In this document: one piece after another, positions 1 through 8,800 of the stretch | How positions within the stretch are numbered: the stretch's first letter is position 1 | Layout of the letters: each line of letters starts with the position of its first letter | Source: Synergistales bacterium | GTDB lineage: Bacteria; Synergistota; Synergistia; Synergistales; Aminobacteriaceae | DNA: 25,005 nt | Assembly (NCBI GenBank): GCA_025997955.1 | Contig: BNVH01000061.1 | Location: forward strand, 1 to 25,005 | Reading direction: 5' to 3' | The notes under the pieces: generated by a model | What the model saw: only the letters and a program-made list of their open reading frames with translations | The model's database searches: none | What the model was told of the DNA's origin: nothing | Position numbers and translations under genes: made by a program

Positions 1-690
1 CTGTCACGATTTTCCCGTACTTGCCGGAGTATCTTATTTCCGTTACTGTCTCCATTGCCTCCATTATCTCACGAATGGTTTTATGCTTCAACGCTTCGCT
101 GTTCTTTGCTATATTTCTTATTTGACTGAGTAGAATAAGCGCAATGAACTGTATAAACAACCTTGAATCCATAGCGGCTGATGACTGTATCCTGAGCCTC
201 TTCATGTCGAGTTGATTTTTCAGGTCATCGAAAGAGTTCTCTACAGCCTCTTTCCTTCGGTACGCTTCAAGAGCGGTAAGCGCGTCCATCTTCTTTGACG
301 ACATAAGACAAAAGAAGCCAACATCTCGCCATGCCGCAAGTTTTCCGTCAAACTTACTCCTCTCCTCAGCCGCCCTCAAGTCATTGTAGTAGATGTGAAC
401 GTAACACCGATGGTCTTTCCATTTGTGCAGATAAGTTGCCATATACAGAGTTTCGTGTTCGCCGGTCTTATGAATGTTCTAGTGACTCTGTATTTCATCT
501 CTATACTTATCATAGAGTTCTTCTATCCATTTTCTTTTTGGAACGGCAAGCAAGAATGAGTAATGAGCGTCAAACAGCGCGTCAACGTTGCTTTCTGAAT
601 AAAAGCCTCTATCCATCACGAATGTCAACTTGCTTTGACCTAAAATATCAGGTTGCTTTCGTTCATGGCAAGGTGTATTGGATTATTGCA
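1..690 (-). pseudogene. IS4/IS1634-type transposase remnant (partial, broken)
   Basis: Translating the minus strand from about 690 down to 1 gives a DDE transposase core: a second-Asp block FVMDRGFYS, then EAYRRKEAVENSFDDLK, which fits the IS4-group Y-(2)-R/K-(3)-E-(6)-K signature, then the hydrophobic helix RLFIQFIALILLSQIRN. The frame is interrupted by a TAG at 479-481 and a TAA at 683-685. The first part of the protein, with the first catalytic Asp, cannot be read clearly upstream of about 690. The far end runs off the window. It is therefore a dead insertion-sequence fragment, next to the promoter region of the importer operon. Family assignment is firm at the IS4/IS1634 level; the exact IS is unknown. 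Confidence 0.85.
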
Positions 691-830
691 ATCTGCGTTC
701 ATCCCTTGGCGCCGCAAAAAACGCGGCGAGAGACTCATGGATTTTTTACATTCTCTTATTTCGCTTGGCGTTCCCGCTGGACAGTAACGATTTTTTATGC
801 GTTTGCCCTGCAAGGAGGGGTTTTCTAATT

Positions 831-1044
831 GACAGCATATCCCATTTAATGTAATATTTTTTAATCTCGATTAAACTTATAAGTTTTATATTGATTTAAT
901 AAAATATAATTATTGTTTGAATGATAAAAGTTTTATCGGCTATAGAAAAAACTTTAATTGTCTTAGGCAAGTTTTATACTTGACAAAAATGCATCTTAAA
1001 AGTTTAATATATAAAACAAATCAAAACATACGGGGGTTTTATGT
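831..1044 (+). promoter_or_regulatory. AT-rich control region of importer operon, with promoter 980-1008
   Basis: This 214-base stretch holds no gene. A TTGACA (980-985), 17-base spacer and TTTAAT (1003-1008) form a good sigma-70 type promoter. An alternative -10, TAATAT, sits at 1005-1010. It lies 36 bases before the binding-protein ATG at 1045, and a GGGGG tract at 1031-1035 can serve as ribosome binding site. The upstream part is rich in repeated AAGTTTTAT-like words, listed separately. No cobalamin riboswitch features (B12 box) could be recognised. Confidence 0.6.
873..982. repeat. Operator-like dyads upstream of importer operon
   Basis: Three dyads share an A-rich/AGTTTTAT core: AAACTTATAAGTTT (873-886, perfect 14-base palindrome), GATAAAAGTTTTATC (923-937, perfect 7-1-7 dyad) and CAAGTTTTATACTTG (968-982, 7-1-7 with one mismatch, overlapping the -35 box). 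A further related word, TTAAAAGTTTAA, lies at 995-1006 and reaches the -10 box. The 7-1-7 geometry recalls Fur/PerR-family boxes, but the sequence is not the classical Fur box. The regulator is not identified; a role as binding sites is inference from symmetry and position. Confidence 0.45.
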
Positions 1045-2139
1045 ATGAAGAAGTTGCTCGGTATCTTTTTAATCCTGTGCGTGATTTCGCTCTCTCTTGC
1101 GGAAGGCGCGTCGGCCGGCGAGACTCGCACTGTCGTAGACCAGATGGGACACGAGGTGGTCATTCCGGCCAAAGTGGAACGCGTAGTTATCGCCTCGGTC
1201 TGGCCGTTGGCCTCGGTTTACTGCTTGTATATGGGCTCGACCGAGAAATTAGTCGGCCTCGACCCCGCGATAATCAGCGCCGCCCAAAACTCCGCGCTGA
1301 TAAGGCTCTTTCCAGATGTGGTGAACCTCCCCTCCGGTTTTTCTCAAAACGGCTCGATAAACGCGGAAGAGCTGCTCAAGTTAGCGCCTGACGTGGTGTT
1401 CTACTCCTCTGGCATTCCCGAGGACTACGATATTTGTAAACAAGCGGGTATTCCGGCCGTCGGGTTCAGTTTGAGCATCAAGAAATTCAACGCCATCGAC
1501 ACCATCAACAGCTGGATTGAGCTTTTGGGCGACGTTATGCGGCGGGATTTCGACACGGCGGAGTTCATGAAGTACTCCAAAAACATAGAAGCGTTGGTCT
1601 CCAACCATTTGAAGGATGTAAACGACGAGAAAAAACCGCGCGCCATATTCATACACCGCTACGACGACAAGTCCATAGGCGTTCCGTCGGGCCCCAGCTG
1701 GGCAGATTTCTGGATTACCGCAAGCGGCGGCGTCAACTTGGCCGCCGGCAACGGCAACGGGGTTATGTCGGTTTCGATGGAACAGATTTACGAGTGGAAC
1801 CCCGAAAAAATCTTTATAACCAATTTCACCCCCGGTCAGCCGGACGACCTTTACGGCAACAAAGTGGGTAATTACGACTGGAGCAATGTGACGGCCGTAA
1901 AAAACAAGCAGGTCTACAAGATGCCTCTGGGCATGTACCGCTGGTACGTCTGCAACGCCGACTCTCCCCTGACGCTCCTTTGGATGGCGAAACAAAATCA
2001 CCCTGATTTGTTTGCCGACGTGGATTTGGACGCGGAGATAAAATCATACTACAAGCGATTCTACCGCCTCGACCTGTCCGACCAGGATGTAGAGCGGATA
2101 TACCACCCATCTTCGGCCGCCGCCGGCGGGATTAAATGA
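1045..2139 (+). CDS. Periplasmic substrate-binding protein of metal-chelate/cobalamin-type ABC importer
   Basis: 364 residues, BtuF/FepB/FhuD-like fold (cluster A-II/class III). It has a Sec signal peptide: MKK, a hydrophobic stretch at 4-18, and a likely SPase I cut after the Ala-Ser-Ala ending at 24. There is no lipobox Cys, so a soluble periplasmic protein and a two-membrane cell are likely. The mature start, TRTVVDQMGHEVVIPAKVERVV, is the usual opening of the family, and SINAEELLKLAPDVVFY follows as expected. It captures an iron-chelate, haem, cobamide or similar ligand and hands it to the permease, whose start overlaps this stop (ATGA at 2136-2139). The substrate cannot be told from sequence. 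Length and order are normal. The start is supported by the GGGGG tract and by the signal peptide beginning at this Met. Confidence 0.9.
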   Translation: MKKLLGIFLILCVISLSLAEGASAGETRTVVDQMGHEVVIPAKVERVVIASVWPLASVYCLYMGSTEKLVGLDPAIISAAQNSALIRLFPDVVNLPSGFSQNGSINAEELLKLAPDVVFYSSGIPEDYDICKQAGIPAVGFSLSIKKFNAIDTINSWIELLGDVMRRDFDTAEFMKYSKNIEALVSNHLKDVNDEKKPRAIFIHRYDDKSIGVPSGPSWADFWITASGGVNLAAGNGNGVMSVSMEQIYEWNPEKIFITNFTPGQPDDLYGNKVGNYDWSNVTAVKNKQVYKMPLGMYRWYVCNADSPLTLLWMAKQNHPDLFADVDLDAEIKSYYKRFYRLDLSDQDVERIYHPSSAAAGGIK

Positions 2140-3149
2140 AGCTGCCCTATACTTTGCCGAGCAAGGCCATATTGCTGATTCTGCCGTTTTTCACGGCTCT
2201 GCTTTGCGTTGGCATAGGGCGCTACTCCATAAGCATCGGGGAATCTTTTGCCGTGCTCTTTGGCGTCTTCGCCGGAAACACCGAATCTATTTCGCCTCAG
2301 GCCTTCAGCGTCATCTTCAATATCCGCCTCCCGAGAATTGCGCTCGCGGTCCTGTGCGGAGGTGGTCTTGCTGTATCGGGAACGGCGTTTCAGGCGCTCT
2401 TCACCAACCCGCTCGCCACGCCCGACACCTTGGGCGTGGCGAGCGGCGCGAGCTTCGGAGCGGCGCTCGCTTTGCTGATGGGCTTCACGGCGCTGGGCGT
2501 GCAGATAGTGGCCCTCGTGTTCGGGCTCGTCGCGGTGACTTTGAGCTACTCCATAAGCAAAATCAGGGGCAAGTCGACGATAATCATGGTGGTGCTTTCG
2601 GGGCTCGTCGTGTCTTCGATGTTCAACGCTTTCGTGTCGGTTATAAAGTACGTGGCCGATCCAGAAAATCAGCTTCCGTCCATCACTTATTGGCTGATGG
2701 GCAGCTTTACCAGCGTCGGCTATCAAAACCTCGCCATAGGCGCGCCCCTTATCTTGGCCGGAGTCGGGACAATCTTCGCGCTTCGGTGGAAGCTCAACAT
2801 ACTTTCGCTCAACGAAGATGAGGCCCGCGCTATGGGGCTCAACGTAAAACTTATGCGCCTCAGCGTTATAGTGGCCGCCACCCTAATCACCGGCTCGACT
2901 GTCGCTATGTGTGGACAGGTCGGTTGGGTGGGGCTTTTGATTCCGCATACGTGCCGTATGGTTTTCGGAGGCAACAACTCTCGGCTCGTCCCATCCAGCA
3001 TAAGTTTGGGCGCCGTGTTCATGATGGTTATAGACACGGCGGCGCGAGCGGCCACCGCCGCCGAGATACCTATTTCCATTCTCACGGCTACCATCGGCGC
3101 GCCTTTTTTTATACTGTTACTGAGAAAAACGGGAGGGGTATGGTTATGA
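2136..3149 (+). CDS. FecCD-family ABC transporter permease
   Basis: 337 residues, with about ten hydrophobic segments expected of the FecCD/BtuC family. It shows the family landmarks RLPR (64-67), SGTAFQ (81-86) followed by NPLATPDTLGVASGASFGA, and near the end VGWVGLLIPHTCR, the conserved GL-x-x-PH block that contacts the ATPase. It forms a homodimeric inner-membrane channel for the chelate delivered by the upstream binding protein. Its ATG overlaps the upstream stop and its own TGA overlaps the ATPase ATG, so the three importer genes are translationally coupled. Nothing is truncated. Iron-siderophore, haem and cobalamin are all possible substrates. Confidence 0.92.
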   Translation: MKLPYTLPSKAILLILPFFTALLCVGIGRYSISIGESFAVLFGVFAGNTESISPQAFSVIFNIRLPRIALAVLCGGGLAVSGTAFQALFTNPLATPDTLGVASGASFGAALALLMGFTALGVQIVALVFGLVAVTLSYSISKIRGKSTIIMVVLSGLVVSSMFNAFVSVIKYVADPENQLPSITYWLMGSFTSVGYQNLAIGAPLILAGVGTIFALRWKLNILSLNEDEARAMGLNVKLMRLSVIVAATLITGSTVAMCGQVGWVGLLIPHTCRMVFGGNNSRLVPSSISLGAVFMMVIDTAARAATAAEIPISILTATIGAPFFILLLRKTGGVWL

Positions 3150-3937
3150 TTTTCACCGTACAGCACGCTTCCTTTGAGTATCATCGTCATACGCCGGTAT
3201 TGAAAGATATGAATTTCCGCGTGGAGCCGGGGCAGGTTTTGGCGGTACTCGGCCCAAACGGAGCGGGCAAGACCACGCTACTCAAGTGTATGATGGGACT
3301 TCTGAATTGGAAAGAGGGACAGAGCGCCATTGATGGGACGCCATTGCCGCAAATTCATTATCGCGAGATCTGGCGCAAAATCGCGTACGTACCGCAGGCG
3401 AAAAATCAGCCGTTTTCTTTTACCGCCGAAGAGATGGTGGTGATGGGCCGCAACGCCCACCTCGGACTCTTCGGGCAGCCGGGCGCGGAGGATTACGCTT
3501 GCGCGCGCCGCGCTATGGAGGAGGTTGGCGTCACTCATCTGCGGGACAAACTGTGCGGTGAGATGAGCGGCGGCGAGATGCAGATGCTTTTGATAGCGAG
3601 AGCGCTGTCGACGCAGCCCTCCATGTTGGTTTTAGACGAGCCGGAGTCCAATTTGGACTTCAGAAATCAGCTCGTCATACTCAGCGCCATCGAGCGCCTC
3701 GCCCGAGAGCGGCATATCTCCTGCATATTCAACACACATTATCCCGCCCACGCGCTAAAAATAGCCTCTCACGCGCTGCTGCTTACGCGGGGCGGCGAAA
3801 GCCTCTTCGGCCCCGTTCGCGAAGTTGTGAACGAGGAAAACATGCGCGGGGCTTTCGACGTGAACGTGCGCATAGACGAAGTATGGGTTGACCGGAAGAG
3901 CTACGCCTCAGTGCTGGCGCTCTCCGTAGCGAGTTGA
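3146..3937 (+). CDS. ABC transporter ATPase of the importer (FecE/BtuD type)
   Basis: 263 residues from the ATG at 3146. An upstream in-frame ATG at 3140 is too close to the GGGAGGGG ribosome site (3131-3138), which is well spaced (7 bases) for 3146. Walker A is GPNGAGKTT (36-44), Q-loop at Gln84, signature MSGGEMQ (140-146, with Met and Glu in place of the usual Leu and Gln), Walker B MLVLDEP (160-166), and the switch His198 in NTHYP. It powers import through the FecCD permease. The C-terminal 40 residues (VREVVNEENMRGAF onward) are the usual tail of FecE-type ATPases. Confidence 0.93.
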   Translation: MIFTVQHASFEYHRHTPVLKDMNFRVEPGQVLAVLGPNGAGKTTLLKCMMGLLNWKEGQSAIDGTPLPQIHYREIWRKIAYVPQAKNQPFSFTAEEMVVMGRNAHLGLFGQPGAEDYACARRAMEEVGVTHLRDKLCGEMSGGEMQMLLIARALSTQPSMLVLDEPESNLDFRNQLVILSAIERLARERHISCIFNTHYPAHALKIASHALLLTRGGESLFGPVREVVNEENMRGAFDVNVRIDEVWVDRKSYASVLALSVAS

Positions 3938-3952
3938 CGAAAGGAAATGAAT

Positions 3953-5050
3953 ATGTCGCATAACGCCGAAATCAAATTTTGTTCTGACGGAGTCCTTATG
4001 AGCGCGGGTTACGAAGATATGACCTCTTACCACGGCGGACGCTACCCCGCGGGGACGGCCTTGGCTTACAAGGCCCTTTTGCTGGCAAAAGATCTGCTTT
4101 TCCCCGATGGAGCCTTTTTCGTGAGGGGAAAATGTTCTATCGAAACCGCTTTTGCGGGGCTGGGGTTTTTGGACGCGATAGAAATGGTTTTGCGCTGCTC
4201 TTCTCTGGGCCTTTACCGGGTGGATACGGAAATGCCGGCCCCGGACGGAACGCCCCTTGCCCCTGTCCGAGGGAAGTTCTTCTACCGCTTCATTCAAGAG
4301 GACGGAGTTCTGGAGCTCACCGTGAAGCCGAACCTTGTGCCCCAGGAATTTTACAGGGCCACGGAGGACCTGCACTCCGGGAAGATAAAATCGGAGGACG
4401 GCCCCATGGCGCTCAGGCGAACTGTCGAGTCCGCCCTTTTGTCCCTTGACCCCACGGATATCTTCGACGTCCGCGCGCTAAAGCCCTGCACGGTCAAGAC
4501 GGCCGAACCTGTGGCGGCGCCTTCCTTGGACGATCCGTCTCGCCTCGTTCTGGAAGATTTTGACTCGTATAAAATTGGGATTCGGCAGCTTCAGCGATAC
4601 CACGGAGATCAGGCCGTCTGCGGCCTGTGCCTGACTTGGGCTTTAGCGCGGCAATGGGCAAAAACTGTTTTCAAAGGAGACCCCGTGCCGCGCCGGAAGG
4701 TGTCGGTCAAAGTCGGAGCTTCGGGAAAGGGTATCGACGACGCGATAGAGTTTCTGTTTCGTTTGTCCGGGACAGAGCGTTCAACGATAGACTTGCGGTG
4801 GGGCAAAGAGATGAACGCACCGGAGGTTCTGCCCGGAGCGGGTTTTTTCGCTTTTCAAATTTCAATGGCGGATACAAAGCGCGCTTTCGTCCTGAAGGAA
4901 GACCTCGTTCCCCGCGAGTACCTGCGGCTTTGCGCTATAAAAGCCGCAAATCCCAGCTCTTTTAAAGAAGAAACAGAGCGAAAAAAGCTGCAATACGAAT
5001 TTGCGAGTCGAATGCTTTTGGAAAGCGAACCTTTTCAGGTTCAGGACTGA
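3953..5050 (+). CDS. Tandem FmdE-like protein linked to the importer
   Basis: 365 residues from ATG 3953, which sits 7 bases after AAAGGA (3940-3945); an ATG at 3947 is too close to that site. The N-terminal half resembles FmdE-like domains, with YHGGRYPAGTALAYKALLLA near residues 26-45 in place of the family HGHxCPG-x-ALGYR, followed by a C-x-(9)-D-A-I segment. A second, more diverged copy begins near residue 216 with YHGDQAVCGLCLTWALARQW. Each half keeps the first His-Gly but the second His, and the Cys in the first half, are lost. FmdE-like proteins often sit beside metal importers; their biochemical role is poorly known. Only 15 bases follow the ATPase stop, so it belongs to the importer operon. 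Family call moderate, function unknown; a metal- or cofactor-handling role is inference. Confidence 0.6.
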   Translation: MSHNAEIKFCSDGVLMSAGYEDMTSYHGGRYPAGTALAYKALLLAKDLLFPDGAFFVRGKCSIETAFAGLGFLDAIEMVLRCSSLGLYRVDTEMPAPDGTPLAPVRGKFFYRFIQEDGVLELTVKPNLVPQEFYRATEDLHSGKIKSEDGPMALRRTVESALLSLDPTDIFDVRALKPCTVKTAEPVAAPSLDDPSRLVLEDFDSYKIGIRQLQRYHGDQAVCGLCLTWALARQWAKTVFKGDPVPRRKVSVKVGASGKGIDDAIEFLFRLSGTERSTIDLRWGKEMNAPEVLPGAGFFAFQISMADTKRAFVLKEDLVPREYLRLCAIKAANPSSFKEETERKKLQYEFASRMLLESEPFQVQD

Positions 5051-5064
5051 GAGTTGCGGCTTAA

Positions 5065-5757
5065 ATGCTTTCCATAATTGTCCCGCTCTACAACGAAGCG
5101 AAAAATATTTTGCCTCTAATTGAAAGGCTCGCCGCTTTGCGTGGTGAGCCTCAAATTTTATTGGTCGACGGAGGAAGCGCGGACGGCACTCCGTCCTTGG
5201 CGAGAGCGGCATTGTCGCGCCTGTCCCTGAACGCGCGCGTCATCTCCTCCGTCAAAGGCAGGGCCAAGCAGTGCAACTTGGGCGCGGGTGAGGCGGAGGG
5301 GGACGTTCTATTTTTTCTCCACGCGGACAGCGTCGTCCGGGCGGACGCTCCAGTTCTAATCGAACAAGCCGTTAAAGACGGCGCTGAGTGGGGCTGCTTC
5401 AGGCTGCGCTTTGACGACCCTCACCCTCTCATGACTATTTGCGCGTATATGTCAGACCTCAGAGCGAAGCGCGGCGTTATCTTCGGAGACCAGGGGATTT
5501 TTATCCGAACGCCACTTTTCCGTCTCGCCGGAGGTTTTCCCGACCTTCCCATAATGGAGGACTACGAGTTTTCTTTGCTCATGTCGCGCAGGGGGGTTAG
5601 GCCGCTCCGTATAGATTCCCCCATAGTCACGTCGGCGCGGCGCTTCAGGGCGCGCGGACGTTTACGCGTGATGTTCGAGATGCTGAGATTGCGCGCGCTC
5701 TACAGGCGCGGGGTGAGCGCGGAGGAACTGTGCCGAATGTACAGCGACGCGAGGTAA
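5065..5757 (+). CDS. Family 2 glycosyltransferase, TIGR04283-like
   Basis: 230 residues. It opens with the GT-A fold start MLSIIVPLYNEAKNI, then LLVDGGSADGT (33-43), and the subfamily-specific block GRAKQCNLGAGEAEGDVLFFLHADS. That block is typical of the group annotated as rSAM/selenodomain-associated transferase 2 (TIGR04283). Near the end IMEDYEFSLLMSRRG supplies the ED-type acidic pair of GT2 enzymes. It probably moves a sugar from an NDP-sugar in the cytosol; donor and acceptor are unknown. It is 14 bases downstream of the FmdE-like gene, so is likely co-transcribed, though its ribosome site (GAGAG at 5049-5053) is weak. The partners that give the subfamily its name are not seen here. Confidence 0.82.
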   Translation: MLSIIVPLYNEAKNILPLIERLAALRGEPQILLVDGGSADGTPSLARAALSRLSLNARVISSVKGRAKQCNLGAGEAEGDVLFFLHADSVVRADAPVLIEQAVKDGAEWGCFRLRFDDPHPLMTICAYMSDLRAKRGVIFGDQGIFIRTPLFRLAGGFPDLPIMEDYEFSLLMSRRGVRPLRIDSPIVTSARRFRARGRLRVMFEMLRLRALYRRGVSAEELCRMYSDAR

Positions 5758-5772
5758 TTGATATTTACGCGC

Positions 5773-5800
5773 TAATGAAAACACATTTTTGTGCCGATAA
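5773..5800 (+). promoter_or_regulatory. Sigma-28 (FliA) promoter for fliD
   Basis: TAATG (5773-5777), exactly 15 bases, then GCCGATAA (5793-5800). The flagellar sigma-28 consensus is TAAAG-N15-GCCGATAA, so the -10 is perfect and the -35 has one change. It lies 74 bases before the fliD ATG, which is a classic late flagellar gene. Two copies of TATATAAT follow at 5814-5821 and 5827-5834 and could be sigma-70 -10 boxes, but no good -35 accompanies them. Confidence 0.85.
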
Positions 5801-5874
5801 CTATAGTAGACGTTATATAATGGCGCTATATAATTTGAAATAAACTATTTGTTTAACATAAAGGGGTTTTGACA

Positions 5875-8800
5875 ATGGCTATGACCGTTTCGGGCATCGT
5901 GTCGGGTATTGACTGGGAAAAAATGATAGAAGAAGTCCTGGAGGCGTCGCGGGGCCCGGCTTATATCCAAGGAGCTAAACGAGACAAGCTCGAGTTGAAG
6001 AAGAGCTCTCTTGAGGAAATGAAGGTCGACCTACAGCTCCTCCAGAGCGCGCTGTCGCCCATAAAGCTGGCGTCCACGTTCAAGTCTAAGCAGGTGGAGA
6101 TAGAAAGGCTCGATAGCTCCGGCTCGTACAAGGGAGTTTTGTCCGCTGTGGTCAACGCGGACGCGGCGATAAACGTCTACGACCTCGAAGTGCTGCAGAT
6201 AGCCAAAGGCCAGGCAAGCCGCTCCGACCAGTTCTTAGCGGGCGATCTCGGCTTGGCCTACGCTCCCAACGTCGGCAAATACTTCTACATCAACGCCGGC
6301 GGGCAAAAGCTTCGCATAGACGTCACTGACGCGGAAACCACAACATCCTTAGCGGAAAAAATAAACACCACCCTCAAGACCGCCCGTCCGCCCGTCGCCG
6401 TGACGGCGAGCGTCATCGACAACTATTTGGTCCTCAGGAGCGACAACGTCGGCTCCGGCTCGGCCACTGTTACGTCCAACGCGACGCGAAGCGCCAACAA
6501 TATTGAGCTCATTCAGTTCCCGATAGACGCTAATACCTACAACGCCCAAACAGGCTACTACGACAGCGGCATGTACACAATCGACACGCTGAACGGGGGC
6601 AACGGCGTTTTGACCATCACCAGCAACGGGACTACGTACAGAGACGGTGTGGACTTCGACATTATCTCCGGCGGACGCATCCGCTGGCGTGAGATGGATA
6701 ACCCTTATCCGTCGGCCAACGAGCCTTACAAGATAACTTATAAGATGGCGGCTGCTGAAACCTATACTACAACCGGAACTCGTTCCTCCGGTAATATTGA
6801 CAGCGGCGTATTAAACTTCGTTGCCGATGTGTCCGGCACAATCGTGAATCCCCCAGTAGCCGCTCCAATAGCTCCTACAGCTCCTACAGCCCCTACAGCC
6901 CCTACAGCTCCTACAGCTCCTGTAGCTCCTGTAGCTCCGGATCCTACAGACACTGTACTTTATCCGCTTGGCGCCGCAGACCCTCAATACATAACAGATT
7001 CCGCTCAATACGTCACGGATTCCGCTCAATTCGTTCTAGATTCCGCTCAATACGTCACGGATTCCGCTCAATTCGTTCTAGATTCCGCTCAATACGTCAC
7101 GGATTCCGCTCAATTCGTTCTAGATTCCGCTCAATACGTCACGGATTCCGCCACTTACCTTACAAATCTTGCTAATTACCGTCTGGATCCATCAAATAGG
7201 ATAAGCATAACGGTAGGCGCCGGCAGCGGCGCTCTAACTTACAGATACGGCACGGACTTTACGATAAACGGTAACGACATAGTATGGGCAAACGCGTCTC
7301 AGCTCCTTAGTGGCACGACTTATACCGTGAATTACATCGCTACCGGCGCCGCTGGCACGGAGGCAGTCACACTTGATACATCAAGAGCTGTCCCAGATGC
7401 CCTTGTAACGACTGGAGCCGGGACGACGCCCGCGCTCTACTCCGATTTTGCCGCCGGCGACGCTACAATAACCTCCGCAAGCGGCAGAATTTATAAGCAA
7501 GGCGAGGATTTCGATATAGTCCCTGACGCGGCGACGGGCAACGCGGCGGTCAGATGGCGCGCGGAGAGCGCATACATCGCGCCTCAGCCAGGCGAGCTCT
7601 ATACCCTTTCGCGTCCCAATCCCACTGGCGTACCCCTGACTATTACATACGACGCCGTGGCTATGGCCAACACAGACGCCATTGACCTTGCGACATATGG
7701 CTTTGGTCATAGCATCGCGGGCACTCCATTGAACGGGACATTGGCGGTTACCGGTTTTACGGGCGGCGGCGTCAACTACACTCTGACTAATCCCGCTGCG
7801 GCTACCCCAACCACATACAATATCGCGTGGGGCGGCACCGCCACCTCCACGCCTCGCACAAACACCCCCGCTCTCGGCGCGGCTTACACCGTAAGCTACA
7901 CATACGACACCAACGTCTTCAGCTTCTCGGACGACGGAAACGGGCTTCTCGACCTTATCGGCCTCGGTAAGACCGACGCCAACCACTACAGCGCGAGTCA
8001 GGACGCCATACTCATATTAGACGGCCAGAGGGTGACCCGCTCCTCAAACGTCATCAGCGAGGCCAACAAAAATGAGCTCATCAAGGGCATGACAATAGAG
8101 CTGAAGGGCATAGGGCGCGTGTCGCTTGACGTGTCGCAGGACGCCGAGCCGGCGGTCAATGCCGTACAGAGCTTTGTCACGGCATACAACGACCTCATGG
8201 CTTGGATAAACACGCGCGAGACGGAAAAACAGCTTGACGAGACGACGAAAACCACCGTTGACAGCGACGACTTCCGCCTAAAATGGGGCCTGTTGCACGG
8301 CAACCCGCTGCTCAGGTCGACGAAAGACTTCATGCGCCGCCTGACCTCTCAGCCTTACAGTCCGACCTTCACCTCCCGAACGGGCCGCAACGCCGTATAT
8401 GGCAATATGGGCCTGAATGGCGTCGCCGCCACCAGGACCATCACGATAAGCGCGTCAAGCGCCCTCTCTTTGGCCGTACAAATAACCACGGCCGATACGC
8501 TCGCTACTATAGCCGCCAAAATAAACGACACGAATACGGACACAGGGCTTCCCAACCCGCTGAAAGACTACATCTCGGCCAAAGTGGAGAACGGTAAGCT
8601 CGTCCTCACGGCCAGCCAGGGTACGGCCTACATAGGCGGCTCTGTTGAGGCTCTTAACGCTATGGGTATGAGCTACTCGTACAACACCCTCTCCCAGATA
8701 GGTATAAAGTTGCCGTCCAGCGGAGTCATGAGCGACCAGGGCAAGACGGGCGAGCTCGACTTCGACACGAACGCGTTTATGGCCGCCCTGACGAATAACG

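Noticed and set aside
479..481. TAG in the transposase read as recoded codon
   Set aside because: A second stop (683-685) and the missing N-terminus point to decay; other genes here end normally and show no recoding.
331..828. 165-residue open frame on the + strand
   Set aside because: It lies antisense to the transposase remnant, whose protein signature is clear; composition is not protein-like.
831..1044. Cobalamin riboswitch for a BtuF-like importer
   Set aside because: The stretch is too AT-rich and short and has no B12-box-like element; promoter and dyads explain it better.
1381..2001. 206-residue minus-strand frame under the binding-protein gene
   Set aside because: Shadow of a well-identified + strand gene; no recognisable domain and no ribosome site.
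2061..2726. 221-residue minus-strand frame under the permease gene
   Set aside because: Antisense shadow rich in His/Arg/Glu, as expected from reversed GC-rich membrane-protein codons.
6985..7194. Possible CRISPR-like array
   Set aside because: Units are contiguous without spacers, in frame, and inside fliD, so a coding tandem repeat.
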